Below are positions 7,146 to 15,330 of a stretch of DNA of 24,349 bases, one piece after another. The notes beneath the pieces were generated by a model. It was not told where the DNA came from, did no database searches, and saw only the letters and a list, made by a program, of their open reading frames with translations. Source of the DNA: CAUPWF01 sp036656615 (GTDB lineage Bacteria; Bacillota; Clostridia; Lachnospirales; Lachnospiraceae). Location: NCBI GenBank assembly GCA_036656615.1, contig JAVXHY010000025.1, positions 1 through 24,349 on the forward strand, written 5' to 3'. Positions within the stretch are counted from its first letter, which is position 1. Each line of letters opens with the position of its first letter. The position numbers and the translations under genes were made by a program.

Positions 7146-8287
7146 TGAATCTTTTAGTTTCCCTAGACGGAATTTCAAATCAATTATTTGAAAAAGAGTA
7201 TAAAATAAGAAAATCATTATTTCCAACACATGTTTATGTAAAACGCTTACAGACGGTAAATCCGTCTGTAACGTTTCCGGTACATGTAAGTGTCATGACA
7301 GGAAAGCATCCAGCTTCTCACGGGATTTTTGAAAATGTGACCGTAACGGATCAGGAATTTACACGGATAGAGTTGTATCATTTGTTAAAGGCACAGTCAA
7401 GAGAAATACTAAAAACAGAAACAATATTTGACAAGCTTGTAACAAAAGGAATTCAATGTAAAACTATACATTGGCCCATGGCTGCAGGACTTTTAGCAAA
7501 GTGTGTACCGGAAAGCGCAGTAGTACATGATGATTCAAATAGTGTGGAATATGCAAAGATATTGGATAAGAAAGCCTATAAAGAGTTAGAGGACGCAATG
7601 AAAGGGAAGAAGGAAGATTTGATAGCAGTACATTTTGTGGAATATGATGCTGCAGCCCATATTTATGGTGTTGAAAGTAAGAAAACCAGAGAGGCATTGC
7701 AGCGAGTCCTTTCTTATGTAGACAAAATCTTGGGAAAAAGAAATACATATGAGGTGGAATATCTTTTGTTTTTTTCAGATCATGGTTTGATTTCTCGTAC
7801 GGATTCGTTTTTTCCAAATCAATATGTAACAGCACATGGATATGAAGAAAAATGGAAGAAAAAACAGTTTCGTTTTTTGTGTGATGGAAGTGGAAGTGTG
7901 TTGTACTATAGCCATATGACAAAAAGAGAAGATGAAGAATTATTAGCATGTCTGATGTCTTCTGGAAAAACAAATCATTATGAGTGGATACCAGAAAGAA
8001 AATTTCATCTGCCATTCCCTAAAGCAATCATAGATTTGAAGCGAGGTGTATGTGCAGAAGATATCATGCCAGGAGAGAAAGCAAAATATGCGCAAATGAA
8101 AGGGATTCATGGATATCACAACCAACAGGTAGAAGAAATGGATGGGTTTCTATTAGGATTCACAAAAAATAAAATAAAAACACAAATTTTAGAAAAAAGA
8201 GATGTCACAGATATTACAGAAACTATAGCAAAATTTTACGATATAGATTTTAAAACAGAGGGGCAAGTGATTGCAGAGATTTTATAA
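7145..8287 (+). CDS. Cytosolic alkaline-phosphatase-superfamily hydrolase (NPP/PhnA-like)
   Basis: Predicted two-metal phospho- or phosphonohydrolase of 380 aa. The superfamily ligands can all be placed: D8 (SLDG), nucleophile T43 (SVTFP), D168 and H172 (EYDAAAH), D212 and H213 (SDHG), and H322 (IHGYH). Nucleotide pyrophosphatase/phosphodiesterases usually have Asn after TFP; here it is V46, so substrate contacts differ. There is no signal peptide, so it acts on an imported compound in the cytosol. Its start overlaps the binding-protein stop by one base, and the HAD gene follows 14 bases on. In this family the enzymes split phosphodiesters, phosphomonoesters or, in phosphonoacetate hydrolase, a C-P bond; which applies here is unknown. 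Confidence 0.85.
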   Translation: MNLLVSLDGISNQLFEKEYKIRKSLFPTHVYVKRLQTVNPSVTFPVHVSVMTGKHPASHGIFENVTVTDQEFTRIELYHLLKAQSREILKTETIFDKLVTKGIQCKTIHWPMAAGLLAKCVPESAVVHDDSNSVEYAKILDKKAYKELEDAMKGKKEDLIAVHFVEYDAAAHIYGVESKKTREALQRVLSYVDKILGKRNTYEVEYLLFFSDHGLISRTDSFFPNQYVTAHGYEEKWKKKQFRFLCDGSGSVLYYSHMTKREDEELLACLMSSGKTNHYEWIPERKFHLPFPKAIIDLKRGVCAEDIMPGEKAKYAQMKGIHGYHNQQVEEMDGFLLGFTKNKIKTQILEKRDVTDITETIAKFYDIDFKTEGQVIAEIL

Positions 8288-8301
8288 GAGGAGGATTTTT
8301 A

Positions 8302-9036
8302 ATGATGAATAGTATTGAGTTAGCAGTGTTTGATTTAGCAGGGACAACAGTGCAAGATGACAATGCAGTAAGAAATTGTTTGTATAAGGCAGCACAAGAA
8401 TTTAACTTACAGGCAACGCCAGAGGAAATTGGAGATTTGATGGGGACGAATAAAATTCATTTATACCAATATTTAATTGCAAAAAATAAAGGAAATGTTA
8501 TGAATTTTAGGGAATTTGAAATTAAAATTGCAGAAGACTCTTATAAGCAGGCGAAACAGATATATGATTGTTATGTACAAATCATGATTCATTATTATAG
8601 AACCAACTGTAAAGAAGTGGAAGGAGCATCTAAAGTATTTGAATGGTGTCATCAAAATAATATAAAAGTGGCTACGGGAACGGGATTTCACTCAGATATC
8701 AATGGAGCAATCTTTGATTGTCTGGGGTGGTTGAAAAATGGGTTGGTAGACTATGCAGTAGATTTAGATATGGTACCAGAAGGAAAAGGAAGACCGGCTC
8801 CGTTTATGATTTTTAAGGCTATGGAATATCTAAATGTACAAAATGTTCGTTCTGTTATTAAATTAGGAGATACACCAGCAGATATGTTAGAAGGTTATCA
8901 TGCTGGATGTCGTGCAGTAGTTGGTGTTACAACAGGATCAACACCCGTGTCTTCATGGGGGAAATATTGGCATACACATGTAATAGAAACAGTACGTGAC
9001 TTACCAGGGCTTATAGAAAATGGTTTGATTGTATAG
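8302..9036 (+). CDS. Phosphonatase-like HAD hydrolase
   Basis: HAD-superfamily enzyme of 244 aa, closest by motif to phosphonoacetaldehyde hydrolase (PhnX) and its 'phosphonatase-like' relatives. Motif I is VFDLAGTTV: D11 is the nucleophile, and A13 stands where ordinary HAD phosphatases have the acid/base Asp. In the cap, LMGTNKIH places K51 at the position of the phosphonatase Schiff-base Lys. Motif II is ATGTGF; the later motifs are GRPAPFM and IKLGDTPADMLEGYHAG. These features point to C-P bond cleavage of a 2-oxo-alkylphosphonate, or to a derived phosphatase. The ribosome site AGAGGAGG lies 7 bases before ATG 8302; ATG 8305 is also possible. It stands between the NPP-like hydrolase and the epimerase in one operon. 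Confidence 0.85.
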   Translation: MMNSIELAVFDLAGTTVQDDNAVRNCLYKAAQEFNLQATPEEIGDLMGTNKIHLYQYLIAKNKGNVMNFREFEIKIAEDSYKQAKQIYDCYVQIMIHYYRTNCKEVEGASKVFEWCHQNNIKVATGTGFHSDINGAIFDCLGWLKNGLVDYAVDLDMVPEGKGRPAPFMIFKAMEYLNVQNVRSVIKLGDTPADMLEGYHAGCRAVVGVTTGSTPVSSWGKYWHTHVIETVRDLPGLIENGLIV

Positions 9037-9046
9037 GAGGATAATC

Positions 9047-9985
9047 ATGCAGGAAAAGTGGGAAAATATTGCTAACATAGGAATTGTATTTCCAAAGCTT
9101 TTTGGAAATATTACAACGGAAGAACAGTTTAATGATTGTCTAATGCAAATATTGGTGGATCCTTTTTTTACAGTAGTTGAACTTTCCTATATTGAAAATA
9201 AAGAATGGCTAATAAAAGCAGCAAAATGGACACAAAAGGCAGGTGTTGAAGTCATTTTCAATGGGGGAGAAGCTTTCCGAAAGCTATTAATTGATTTAAG
9301 CAGTTTGGATCAGGAAACAAGAAAAAAATCGGTGGAAATGTCAAAAATGCTTGTAGAACAGTGTTATTTATTACAGGCAAAGATCTTTCATATTGTGACT
9401 GGAAAATATACGAATAGTGACGAACGGATAGAAATGCTACAGGCATTTACGCAATCTGTAAAAGAAATTTGCAAGTATGCAAAAGAAAAAAGTACGGATT
9501 ATGAATTGATGATTTCCTTGGAGACAGGGGACCGATATTATGACAGGAAGTATCTACTGGGACCAACGAATGAAGCTATAATGGTACTTCGCAATGTGAG
9601 AGAAGAATATGACAATTTTGGGCTTTTGTTAGATCAAAGTCATTTCCCAGTCATGAAAGAAGATCCATATAAAGCACTCTGGGAAGGAAAGGAATATTTA
9701 ACCCATGTACATATTGGGAATTCTTATGTGAAGGATCAAAGTGTTTCCTATTTTGGAGATAAACATTTGCCATTTGGAGTAAAGGATTCGGCTGTAGGGA
9801 CAGAAGAATTAGCAAAATTTTTAAGAACTTTGGATGAAATAGGATTCTATCAATCACCAAAAGCTACAAAAAAACCAACTATTTCTTTTGAAGTGGGACC
9901 AATGGATGAAGAAACACCAGAGTTTGTGCTGGCAAATATTAAACGAGTATTTTATGAAGCGTGGTTAAAGCAAAACATTAATTAG
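9047..9985 (+). CDS. Sugar-phosphate isomerase/epimerase, xylose-isomerase-like TIM barrel
   Basis: 312-aa protein of the AP endonuclease family 2/xylose-isomerase-like barrel group. The start at ATG 9047 has TAGGAGG 6 bases upstream; the longer frame from 9029 does not. The metal-site residues are visible in order: E159 (SLETGD), D196 and H199 (LLDQSHFPV), H222 (HVHIGN) and E282 (SFEVGP), the two-Glu metal arrangement of this fold. These enzymes move a carbonyl or invert a centre in a sugar or hydroxy-keto compound. Here it probably rearranges the carbon skeleton freed by the two hydrolases, before the dehydrogenase that follows 13 bases downstream. The substrate is unknown. Confidence 0.82.
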   Translation: MQEKWENIANIGIVFPKLFGNITTEEQFNDCLMQILVDPFFTVVELSYIENKEWLIKAAKWTQKAGVEVIFNGGEAFRKLLIDLSSLDQETRKKSVEMSKMLVEQCYLLQAKIFHIVTGKYTNSDERIEMLQAFTQSVKEICKYAKEKSTDYELMISLETGDRYYDRKYLLGPTNEAIMVLRNVREEYDNFGLLLDQSHFPVMKEDPYKALWEGKEYLTHVHIGNSYVKDQSVSYFGDKHLPFGVKDSAVGTEELAKFLRTLDEIGFYQSPKATKKPTISFEVGPMDEETPEFVLANIKRVFYEAWLKQNIN

Positions 9986-9998
9986 AGAGGGAAAATAT

Positions 9999-10961
9999 AT
10001 GAAAGTGCTAATCGTAGGATATTTTACAGAGTGTTCAAAAGAAAGAATTATAAATTCATTTCCCCCCGAATGGGAAATATGTATTGTGGAACCAGGAGAA
10101 GAAATAGAATATATTTCAAGTTGTGAAATCTTGATTCCAGAACATATTATGGTAGACGCCAAATTGTTAGAAAAAGCAAAAAAATTAAGACTTGTGCAAA
10201 CAGGTGCAGGATTTGATAATGTGGATATTGAAGCATGTACAAATAAACATATCTGGGCAGCAAATGCAGCAGGAGTTAATGCAGTTGCAGTAGCTGAGCA
10301 TACACTTGCTTTTCTATTGGAGTTCTATAAAAATATTGCATATTTAGATGCTTGCATGAAACAAAATTTAGATGAAAAACTATTGTCCTATACCGGCGCA
10401 GAAGTGGCTGGAAAGGTAATTGGTATTATAGGACTTGGTGCAATTGGAAGAAGAGTTGCAAAATATTGTCACGCATTAGATATGGAGACTATAGCATATG
10501 ATATCAATTCAGATGTATCATGTGAAGATTATATTAAAAAAGTAGGATTAGAAGAACTCATTATTCGTTCGGATGTTGTTACAACCCATATTTTTCTAAA
10601 TGAACAGACAAGAGGAATGATCAACCAAAATGTTTTTCGAAAGATGAAAAATAGTGCTCTGTACATAAATACTGCAAGAGGTGGGATTGTTGTTGAGGAA
10701 GATTTAATAAATGCAATAAAGCAAGGGGAGATAGGTGGTGCATGTTTGGATGTTTTTGAAAAAGAACCATTGGAAAGTAATAGTGAACTTCGTCAATTAA
10801 AGAAGGTGATTTTGACACCTCATACAGCTGGTATGCCAGATGGATTAAAGTTCCATAAGGCAAGATATGCATTCTTTTTGTCTAATATAAAAAAAATAGT
10901 TTCGGGATGTATACCAGAGAGTAATTTGAATTTTGTGGAGAATAGAGAATGGCACAATTAG
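9999..10961 (+). CDS. D-isomer-specific 2-hydroxyacid dehydrogenase
   Basis: NAD-dependent dehydrogenase of 320 aa that interconverts a 2-oxo acid and a D-2-hydroxy acid. The Rossmann motif is GLGAIG (145-150), and D168 ends the second strand (IAYDIN), favouring NAD over NADP. The catalytic triad is R227 (NTARGG), E256 (DVFEKEP) and H275 (LTPHTAG). GAGAGGG precedes ATG 9999. The last 13 bases overlap the ATPase gene, indicating translational coupling. It is likely the last step of the pathway, reducing or oxidising the 2-oxo/hydroxy acid made from the imported compound; that role is inferred from position. Confidence 0.9.
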   Translation: MKVLIVGYFTECSKERIINSFPPEWEICIVEPGEEIEYISSCEILIPEHIMVDAKLLEKAKKLRLVQTGAGFDNVDIEACTNKHIWAANAAGVNAVAVAEHTLAFLLEFYKNIAYLDACMKQNLDEKLLSYTGAEVAGKVIGIIGLGAIGRRVAKYCHALDMETIAYDINSDVSCEDYIKKVGLEELIIRSDVVTTHIFLNEQTRGMINQNVFRKMKNSALYINTARGGIVVEEDLINAIKQGEIGGACLDVFEKEPLESNSELRQLKKVILTPHTAGMPDGLKFHKARYAFFLSNIKKIVSGCIPESNLNFVENREWHN

Positions 10962-12037
10962 AATTAAGACATATTTATAAAAGATTTCAGGATGGGGTAG
11001 AGGCAGTAAAAGATTTTAATATGTATATTGAAGAAGGAGAATTCATTATATTTGTAGGACCATCTGGTTGCGGAAAGTCTACGATACTTCGTATGATTGC
11101 CGGATTGGAGAAAATTACAGATGGAGAATTAAACATGGATGGAATTCAAGTAAATGGAGTGGAATCTTGTGATCGAAACATTGCCATGGTATTTCAAAAC
11201 TATGCATTATATCCTCATATGTCCGTGTTTGAAAACATTGCTTATAGCATGAAATTGCAAAAAATTCCAAAACAAATTAGGAAGAAAAAAGTAGAGGAAG
11301 TTGCTGAAATGTTAGGAATTCAAGAAATACTAAATCGAAAACCTAGAGAACTTTCCGGAGGACAAAAACAACGAGTTGCTATGGGACGTGCAATTGTAAG
11401 AAAACCTAAAATATTCTTAATGGATGAACCTTTATCAAATCTAGATGCCAAATTAAGAAATCAGGTGAGGCAAGAAATAGTAAAGTTATATCAAACGTTA
11501 AAGACAACATTTATCTATGTAACTCATGATCAAGTAGAGGCTATGACACTTGGGACAAGAGTTGTAGTTCTAAAAGATGGTGAAATCCAACAAGTTGCTG
11601 TTCCTAAAGAGCTATACGAAAGGCCTGTAAATAAGTTTGTTGCAAGTTTTATAGGAACTCCACAAATGAACTTTATTGAGGGCAAATGTATTCGTGAAGA
11701 AGAAAGGGTATATATCCAAATTGGATTAGAACGGTTGACGCTTACTCCAAAAATGGGAAAAGAACTTTGTGAAAAGAGATGTATTGGGAAGCAAGTACTG
11801 GTAGGAGTGCGCCCAGAGGATGTAAAACTCTGTGAAAAGGCAGACTTAGAGCTTACAGTAAATGTATATGAGATGCTTGGAGCAGAAGCATTTATTTATT
11901 TTAATTATCAAGGGGTGGAAATGTCTGCTAAAGTGAGTCCAGATAGCAATGTTGAAAGAGGGAATAAGATAAAGATTCAATTCGATGTGGAACGAATTCA
12001 CTTGTTTGATCTTTATACGGAGCAAAGAATTATATAA
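10949..12037 (+). CDS. ABC importer ATPase (MalK/UgpC/MsmK-like)
   Basis: Cytoplasmic ATPase of 362 aa for the importer encoded at 4030-7145. Walker A is GPSGCGKS (37-44), the Q-loop Gln is Q83, the signature is LSGGQ (135-139), Walker B is IFLMDE (155-160), the D-loop is SNLD and the switch His is H193. A C-terminal regulatory TOBE-type region follows (about 235-362; VGVRPEDVKL), as in MalK/UgpC. It is separated from its permeases by the binding protein and four enzymes, which places the whole block under one control. Some relatives serve several importers, but the position argues for a dedicated one. Its 3' end carries one arm of an inverted repeat (12014-12068). Confidence 0.95.
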   Translation: MAQLELRHIYKRFQDGVEAVKDFNMYIEEGEFIIFVGPSGCGKSTILRMIAGLEKITDGELNMDGIQVNGVESCDRNIAMVFQNYALYPHMSVFENIAYSMKLQKIPKQIRKKKVEEVAEMLGIQEILNRKPRELSGGQKQRVAMGRAIVRKPKIFLMDEPLSNLDAKLRNQVRQEIVKLYQTLKTTFIYVTHDQVEAMTLGTRVVVLKDGEIQQVAVPKELYERPVNKFVASFIGTPQMNFIEGKCIREEERVYIQIGLERLTLTPKMGKELCEKRCIGKQVLVGVRPEDVKLCEKADLELTVNVYEMLGAEAFIYFNYQGVEMSAKVSPDSNVERGNKIKIQFDVERIHLFDLYTEQRII

Positions 12038-12068
12038 AAGCAATGAGAGAAAGTCTATGCTCCGTATA
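12014..12068. repeat. 11-bp perfect inverted repeat across the ABC ATPase stop
   Basis: TATACGGAGCA (12014-12024, inside the coding end) and TGCTCCGTATA (12058-12068) are exact inverted repeats 33 bases apart. No T run follows, so this is not a standard terminator. It may protect the mRNA 3' end or act as a protein site. ATACGGAG occurs once more at 12156-12163. Confidence 0.7.
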
Positions 12069-12101
12069 TGGTTTAGAATATACACTAATTGTATATAAGT
12101 G

Positions 12102-12130
12102 TAGACATGAAAAGTTGGATGCACTATAAT
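12102..12130 (+). promoter_or_regulatory. Sigma-A promoter for the BFD-like gene
   Basis: TAGACA (12102-12107), a 17-base spacer and a perfect TATAAT (12125-12130). It gives the small Fe-S protein its own transcript, separate from the ABC operon. Confidence 0.75.
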
Positions 12131-12181
12131 TTATAATAAGTTTGTATGGTTGGAAATACGGAGAGTAAAAGGGGAAATTTA

Positions 12182-12406
12182 ATGGATGATCAAGAAATAG
12201 TATGTTATTGTGACCATGTAACCAAAGGAGAACTTATCAACGCTATGGAGCAAGGAGCAAAAACGCTTGCAGATATTAAGCATATGACAGGAGCCTGCTG
12301 CAGTTGCAAGTGTGCAGAATTAAATCCCAGTGGGAAGTGTTGTGCACAAGACATTGCACTTGTGATGAGAGAGCACTTGCTATCAAAGAAAATCGAGGTA
12401 TTATAA
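12182..12406 (+). CDS. BFD-like [2Fe-2S]-binding protein
   Basis: Small 74-aa protein related to bacterioferritin-associated ferredoxin and the BFD domains of NifU and nitrite reductase. The ATG at 12182 follows AAGGGGAAATTT; an earlier in-frame ATG (12146) lacks a ribosome site. The four expected ligands are C8 and C10 (CYC) and C39 and C42 (CCSC). Extra cysteines C40, C44, C53 and C54 are present, the last two in a GKCC segment not found in E. coli Bfd. It probably carries one [2Fe-2S] cluster in electron transfer or iron/Fe-S handling. No bacterioferritin or reductase gene is adjacent, so the partner is unknown. It has its own promoter and a terminator shared with the convergent operon. 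Confidence 0.82.
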   Translation: MDDQEIVCYCDHVTKGELINAMEQGAKTLADIKHMTGACCSCKCAELNPSGKCCAQDIALVMREHLLSKKIEVL

Positions 12407-12471
12407 AATGAAGGACGTAATCCAGTCGCAGCATTTTATACTGCGCATTCATATTACGGAAAAATAATGGA

Positions 12472-12509
12472 ACAAAAAGAACTAAAAAGTAATTTTTAGT
12501 TCTTTTTGT
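12472..12509. terminator. Bidirectional terminator between the BFD-like gene and the peptide operon
   Basis: ACAAAAAGAACTAAAAA and TTTTTAGTTCTTTTTGT form a 17-bp perfect stem with loop GTAA, with A and T runs built into the arms. It serves both converging transcripts. Confidence 0.88.
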
Positions 12510-12547
12510 GTGTACATACAATCGATGTTTTTAGTTATTAATCTCAA

Positions 12548-13897
12548 TTAATCCACAAGAGCTGCAAGCTTTTTATCCATAAGGAACATGAGAATTGCGG
12601 CGATAAATGCTACTAATGCAACTCCAATACATGCATTCTTGAATGCAAAGCTGCCACCAAATAGGAATCCATATACATAGCCATATGTTTTTGCAGCTAT
12701 AAATGTTGCAAATCCCCATATAGACATCATTACAGCTAGGTATTTACTTGGGGAATACTTACTAATGAAAGAATGTCCAAGTGGTGAAAAGAACATCTCT
12801 CCAAGTGTTAGTAAGAATACAGATCCAAGTAACCATAATACGCTGGCTTTATTCTGTCCTCGTGTGATATCGATGATTGCATATAATACATAGCTTAATC
12901 CCAAAATTGCAATACCACAGCCTGTCTTTTTAAACAAACTCATATCTCCTTTTGGTCTAGAAGCAAGTTTGATCCAGAAGGTTGCCATAATAGGTCCAAG
13001 AATTACACAGAATAGTGAATTCCCAGCATCGAACCATGTAGAAGGTACTTCGTATCCGGCAATAACCCAATTCATATTATCCGCCCAATAGTAATATACT
13101 GGAAGGTAAGCAAGATACCAGAATATCCAGAACACAATGGAGAAGGCAGAAGCTATAATGATTGCACCAATTCTTTTCTTTTCAATTAGTGTAAGAGGTT
13201 TTTTCTCACCTTTTTTTTCTTTTACTTCTATTTTTAATTCAAGCTCTTCATCAGTCAATGTCTTTTTAAATGGATATTTTCCAATATCACCAAGAAAGCG
13301 CCAACAAACAAGGAAATACCATAATGCTCCCAAAATCATAACAAGTGCAGCAATTTTAAAGCAAGGTGCAAATCCAAGTACTCCATCTTTTGCAAATACA
13401 TCTTTGTAAAGAATCCCAACCAAAAATGTTCCGATAAAAGCACCTACATTTACTAACATATAACGCATTGAGAATGCAGAATCCATTTGCGCTTTATTTG
13501 TAATGACACGTCCTATAATTGGTCCGTTTTTGAACAGTCCAAGTCCTAAACTGACGAAAAAAATCATCAGATAAACGCCAGTTGTTCCCGTGGCAATAGA
13601 CCCCATAAAATATCCAACACCAGCAATAATCATACCAATAGGTGTTGTATATTTGGCCCCTATATAACGGTCCACAACAATCCCACCAAGAAGTGGAATC
13701 AAATAAGAAAATGCAGTCAGGTTGGATTGCATATTAGCTGCTACGGTGTCCGATAATCCAAGTCCTCCGGTTGCTACAGTTGCAGTTACAAAAAGTAAAA
13801 TCAATGAACGTCCAAGATAATAAGACAAACGCTCAAAAATCTCAGTACATGCGCATGCCCAAAATGCTTTTGGGTAGCCTTTTTTCGGTGTTTCCAT
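12548..13897 (-). CDS. POT-family proton-dependent oligopeptide transporter
   Basis: Integral membrane di/tripeptide importer of the POT/PTR2 family, 449 aa, with about 12 hydrophobic segments. The family's N-terminal motif E-x-x-E-R is present as EIFER (E19, E22, R23), followed by YYLGR. The charged insertion at about 215-240 (EELELKIEVKEKKGEKK) matches the central cytoplasmic loop of POT proteins. A strong AAGGAGATATT site lies upstream of the ATG. It is the last gene of a minus-strand operon after two aminopeptidases, 29 bases from the M18 gene, so imported peptides can be degraded by its operon partners. The family has proton-coupled uptake; substrate size is inferred. Confidence 0.9.
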   Translation of the reverse strand: METPKKGYPKAFWACACTEIFERLSYYLGRSLILLFVTATVATGGLGLSDTVAANMQSNLTAFSYLIPLLGGIVVDRYIGAKYTTPIGMIIAGVGYFMGSIATGTTGVYLMIFFVSLGLGLFKNGPIIGRVITNKAQMDSAFSMRYMLVNVGAFIGTFLVGILYKDVFAKDGVLGFAPCFKIAALVMILGALWYFLVCWRFLGDIGKYPFKKTLTDEELELKIEVKEKKGEKKPLTLIEKKRIGAIIIASAFSIVFWIFWYLAYLPVYYYWADNMNWVIAGYEVPSTWFDAGNSLFCVILGPIMATFWIKLASRPKGDMSLFKKTGCGIAILGLSYVLYAIIDITRGQNKASVLWLLGSVFLLTLGEMFFSPLGHSFISKYSPSKYLAVMMSIWGFATFIAAKTYGYVYGFLFGGSFAFKNACIGVALVAFIAAILMFLMDKKLAALVD

Positions 13898-13926
13898 AAT
13901 TTAATATCTCCTTCTTCAAATGTCTT

Positions 13927-15315
13927 TTATCTCATTTCTCTTAAAAATACTTTATATCCTTTAAATACCTCATATATATCGGCTTTACTTGTCACTTCAT
14001 GTGGTGCATGCATAGATAAGACTGCTACACCACTATCAATGACATTCATTCCGTAATTAGCCATAAGATATGCGATGGTTCCGCCACCTCCAAGATCAAC
14101 TTTTCCCATTTCGGCCGTTTGAAATCCAATTTGACTTTCATCAAATATATTTCTAAGCTTTGCTATGTATTCTGGGTTGGCATCATTTGTTGCATTCTTT
14201 CCACGGCTTCCGGTATATTTATTTAGTACCAGTCCACGTCCAAAGTAAGCACTATTCTTTTTCTCAAAGGCATCTGCATATAGCGGATCATAAGCAGCAC
14301 TGACATCAGAGGAAAGCATAAAGGAATTGCGTAGTGCACGTCGAACCTTTACATGGGTACCTTCGCCAATTAATGTTGTAAGCTCTGCCACGGTATCCTC
14401 GAAAAATCTGGATTGCATACCAGTTGCCCCCATATTGCCAATCTCTTCTTTGTCTATTAAAATACAGCAGCTTGTACGCTCTGGTTTTTCGATTTCCAGC
14501 ATGGCGAACAAAGAAGTAAATGCACAGACTCTGTCATCCTGTCCATATCCTATAATCATACTTCTGTCAAGACCACAATCCCTAGCTTTTCCTGCTGGAA
14601 CCATTTCTAACTCTGCAGATAAAAAGTCTTCCTCTTCTATATCATAGCTTTCTTTTAAATACTGAAGAATTGCAGCTTTTACCTGATCCTTTTCTTCTTT
14701 CATTCCAGGCAGAGGCTTAGTTCCTATTAAAACATCTAATCCTTCACCCTCAATCACTACACTTGCCTTTTTTTCCATCTGTTCCTGTGCAATATGAATC
14801 AAAAGATCGGATATGACTAATACGGGATCATCATCTTTTTCTCCAATCACAATCTTTACGCTTGTGCCATCTTTCTTAATCACTGTTCCATGAATTGCAA
14901 GTGGAAGTGTTACCCATTGATATTTTTTAATTCCACCATAATAGTGAGTATCTAGATATGCCATACCCATATCTTCATATAAAGGATTTTGTTTTACATC
15001 TATTCTTGGAGAATCTACATGTGCTCCAAGGATATTCATTCCTTCTTCTAATGGTTTCGTTCCAATTTGAAACAATGCGAGTGCTTTGCCCATGCATTGA
15101 GCGTAGACCTTGTCTCCTGGTTGAAGCATTTGATTGTTTTTCACAGAGTCTGTTAGATTATGGTATCCGCATTCCTCAGCCATAGAAATAGCAAGGCTGA
15201 CACATTCTCTTTCTGTTTTTGCATCGTCCAAACATTGTTTATATTTATTACATAAATATTCCAGTTCCTGGGTTTCTTTCGTTCCGTATTCTCCCCACAT
15301 ATTTTTTCTTTCCAT
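13927..15315 (-). CDS. M18-family aminopeptidase
   Basis: Cytosolic zinc aminopeptidase of 462 aa, of the usual family length. M18 enzymes remove acidic or other N-terminal residues and assemble as large tetrahedral particles. Visible active-site residues are H99 (GAHVDSPR), D261 (GQDDRV), catalytic E290 with metal ligand E291 (DKEEIG), D337 (SSDVSAA) and H436 (SMHAPHE). AAGGAG lies 9 bases before the ATG. It lies 15 bases after the Xaa-Pro aminopeptidase gene and 29 before the POT gene, forming a peptide-breakdown operon. Exact residue preference cannot be told from sequence. Confidence 0.93.
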   Translation of the reverse strand: MERKNMWGEYGTKETQELEYLCNKYKQCLDDAKTERECVSLAISMAEECGYHNLTDSVKNNQMLQPGDKVYAQCMGKALALFQIGTKPLEEGMNILGAHVDSPRIDVKQNPLYEDMGMAYLDTHYYGGIKKYQWVTLPLAIHGTVIKKDGTSVKIVIGEKDDDPVLVISDLLIHIAQEQMEKKASVVIEGEGLDVLIGTKPLPGMKEEKDQVKAAILQYLKESYDIEEEDFLSAELEMVPAGKARDCGLDRSMIIGYGQDDRVCAFTSLFAMLEIEKPERTSCCILIDKEEIGNMGATGMQSRFFEDTVAELTTLIGEGTHVKVRRALRNSFMLSSDVSAAYDPLYADAFEKKNSAYFGRGLVLNKYTGSRGKNATNDANPEYIAKLRNIFDESQIGFQTAEMGKVDLGGGGTIAYLMANYGMNVIDSGVAVLSMHAPHEVTSKADIYEVFKGYKVFLREMR

Positions 15316-15330
15316 CTGTTGTTCTCCTTT

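Noticed and set aside
12407..12471. Short frame MKDVIQSQHF and a CGTAAT/ATTACG inverted pair after the BFD-like gene
   Set aside because: 19 codons without a ribosome site; the arms are too short and far apart to call a structure.
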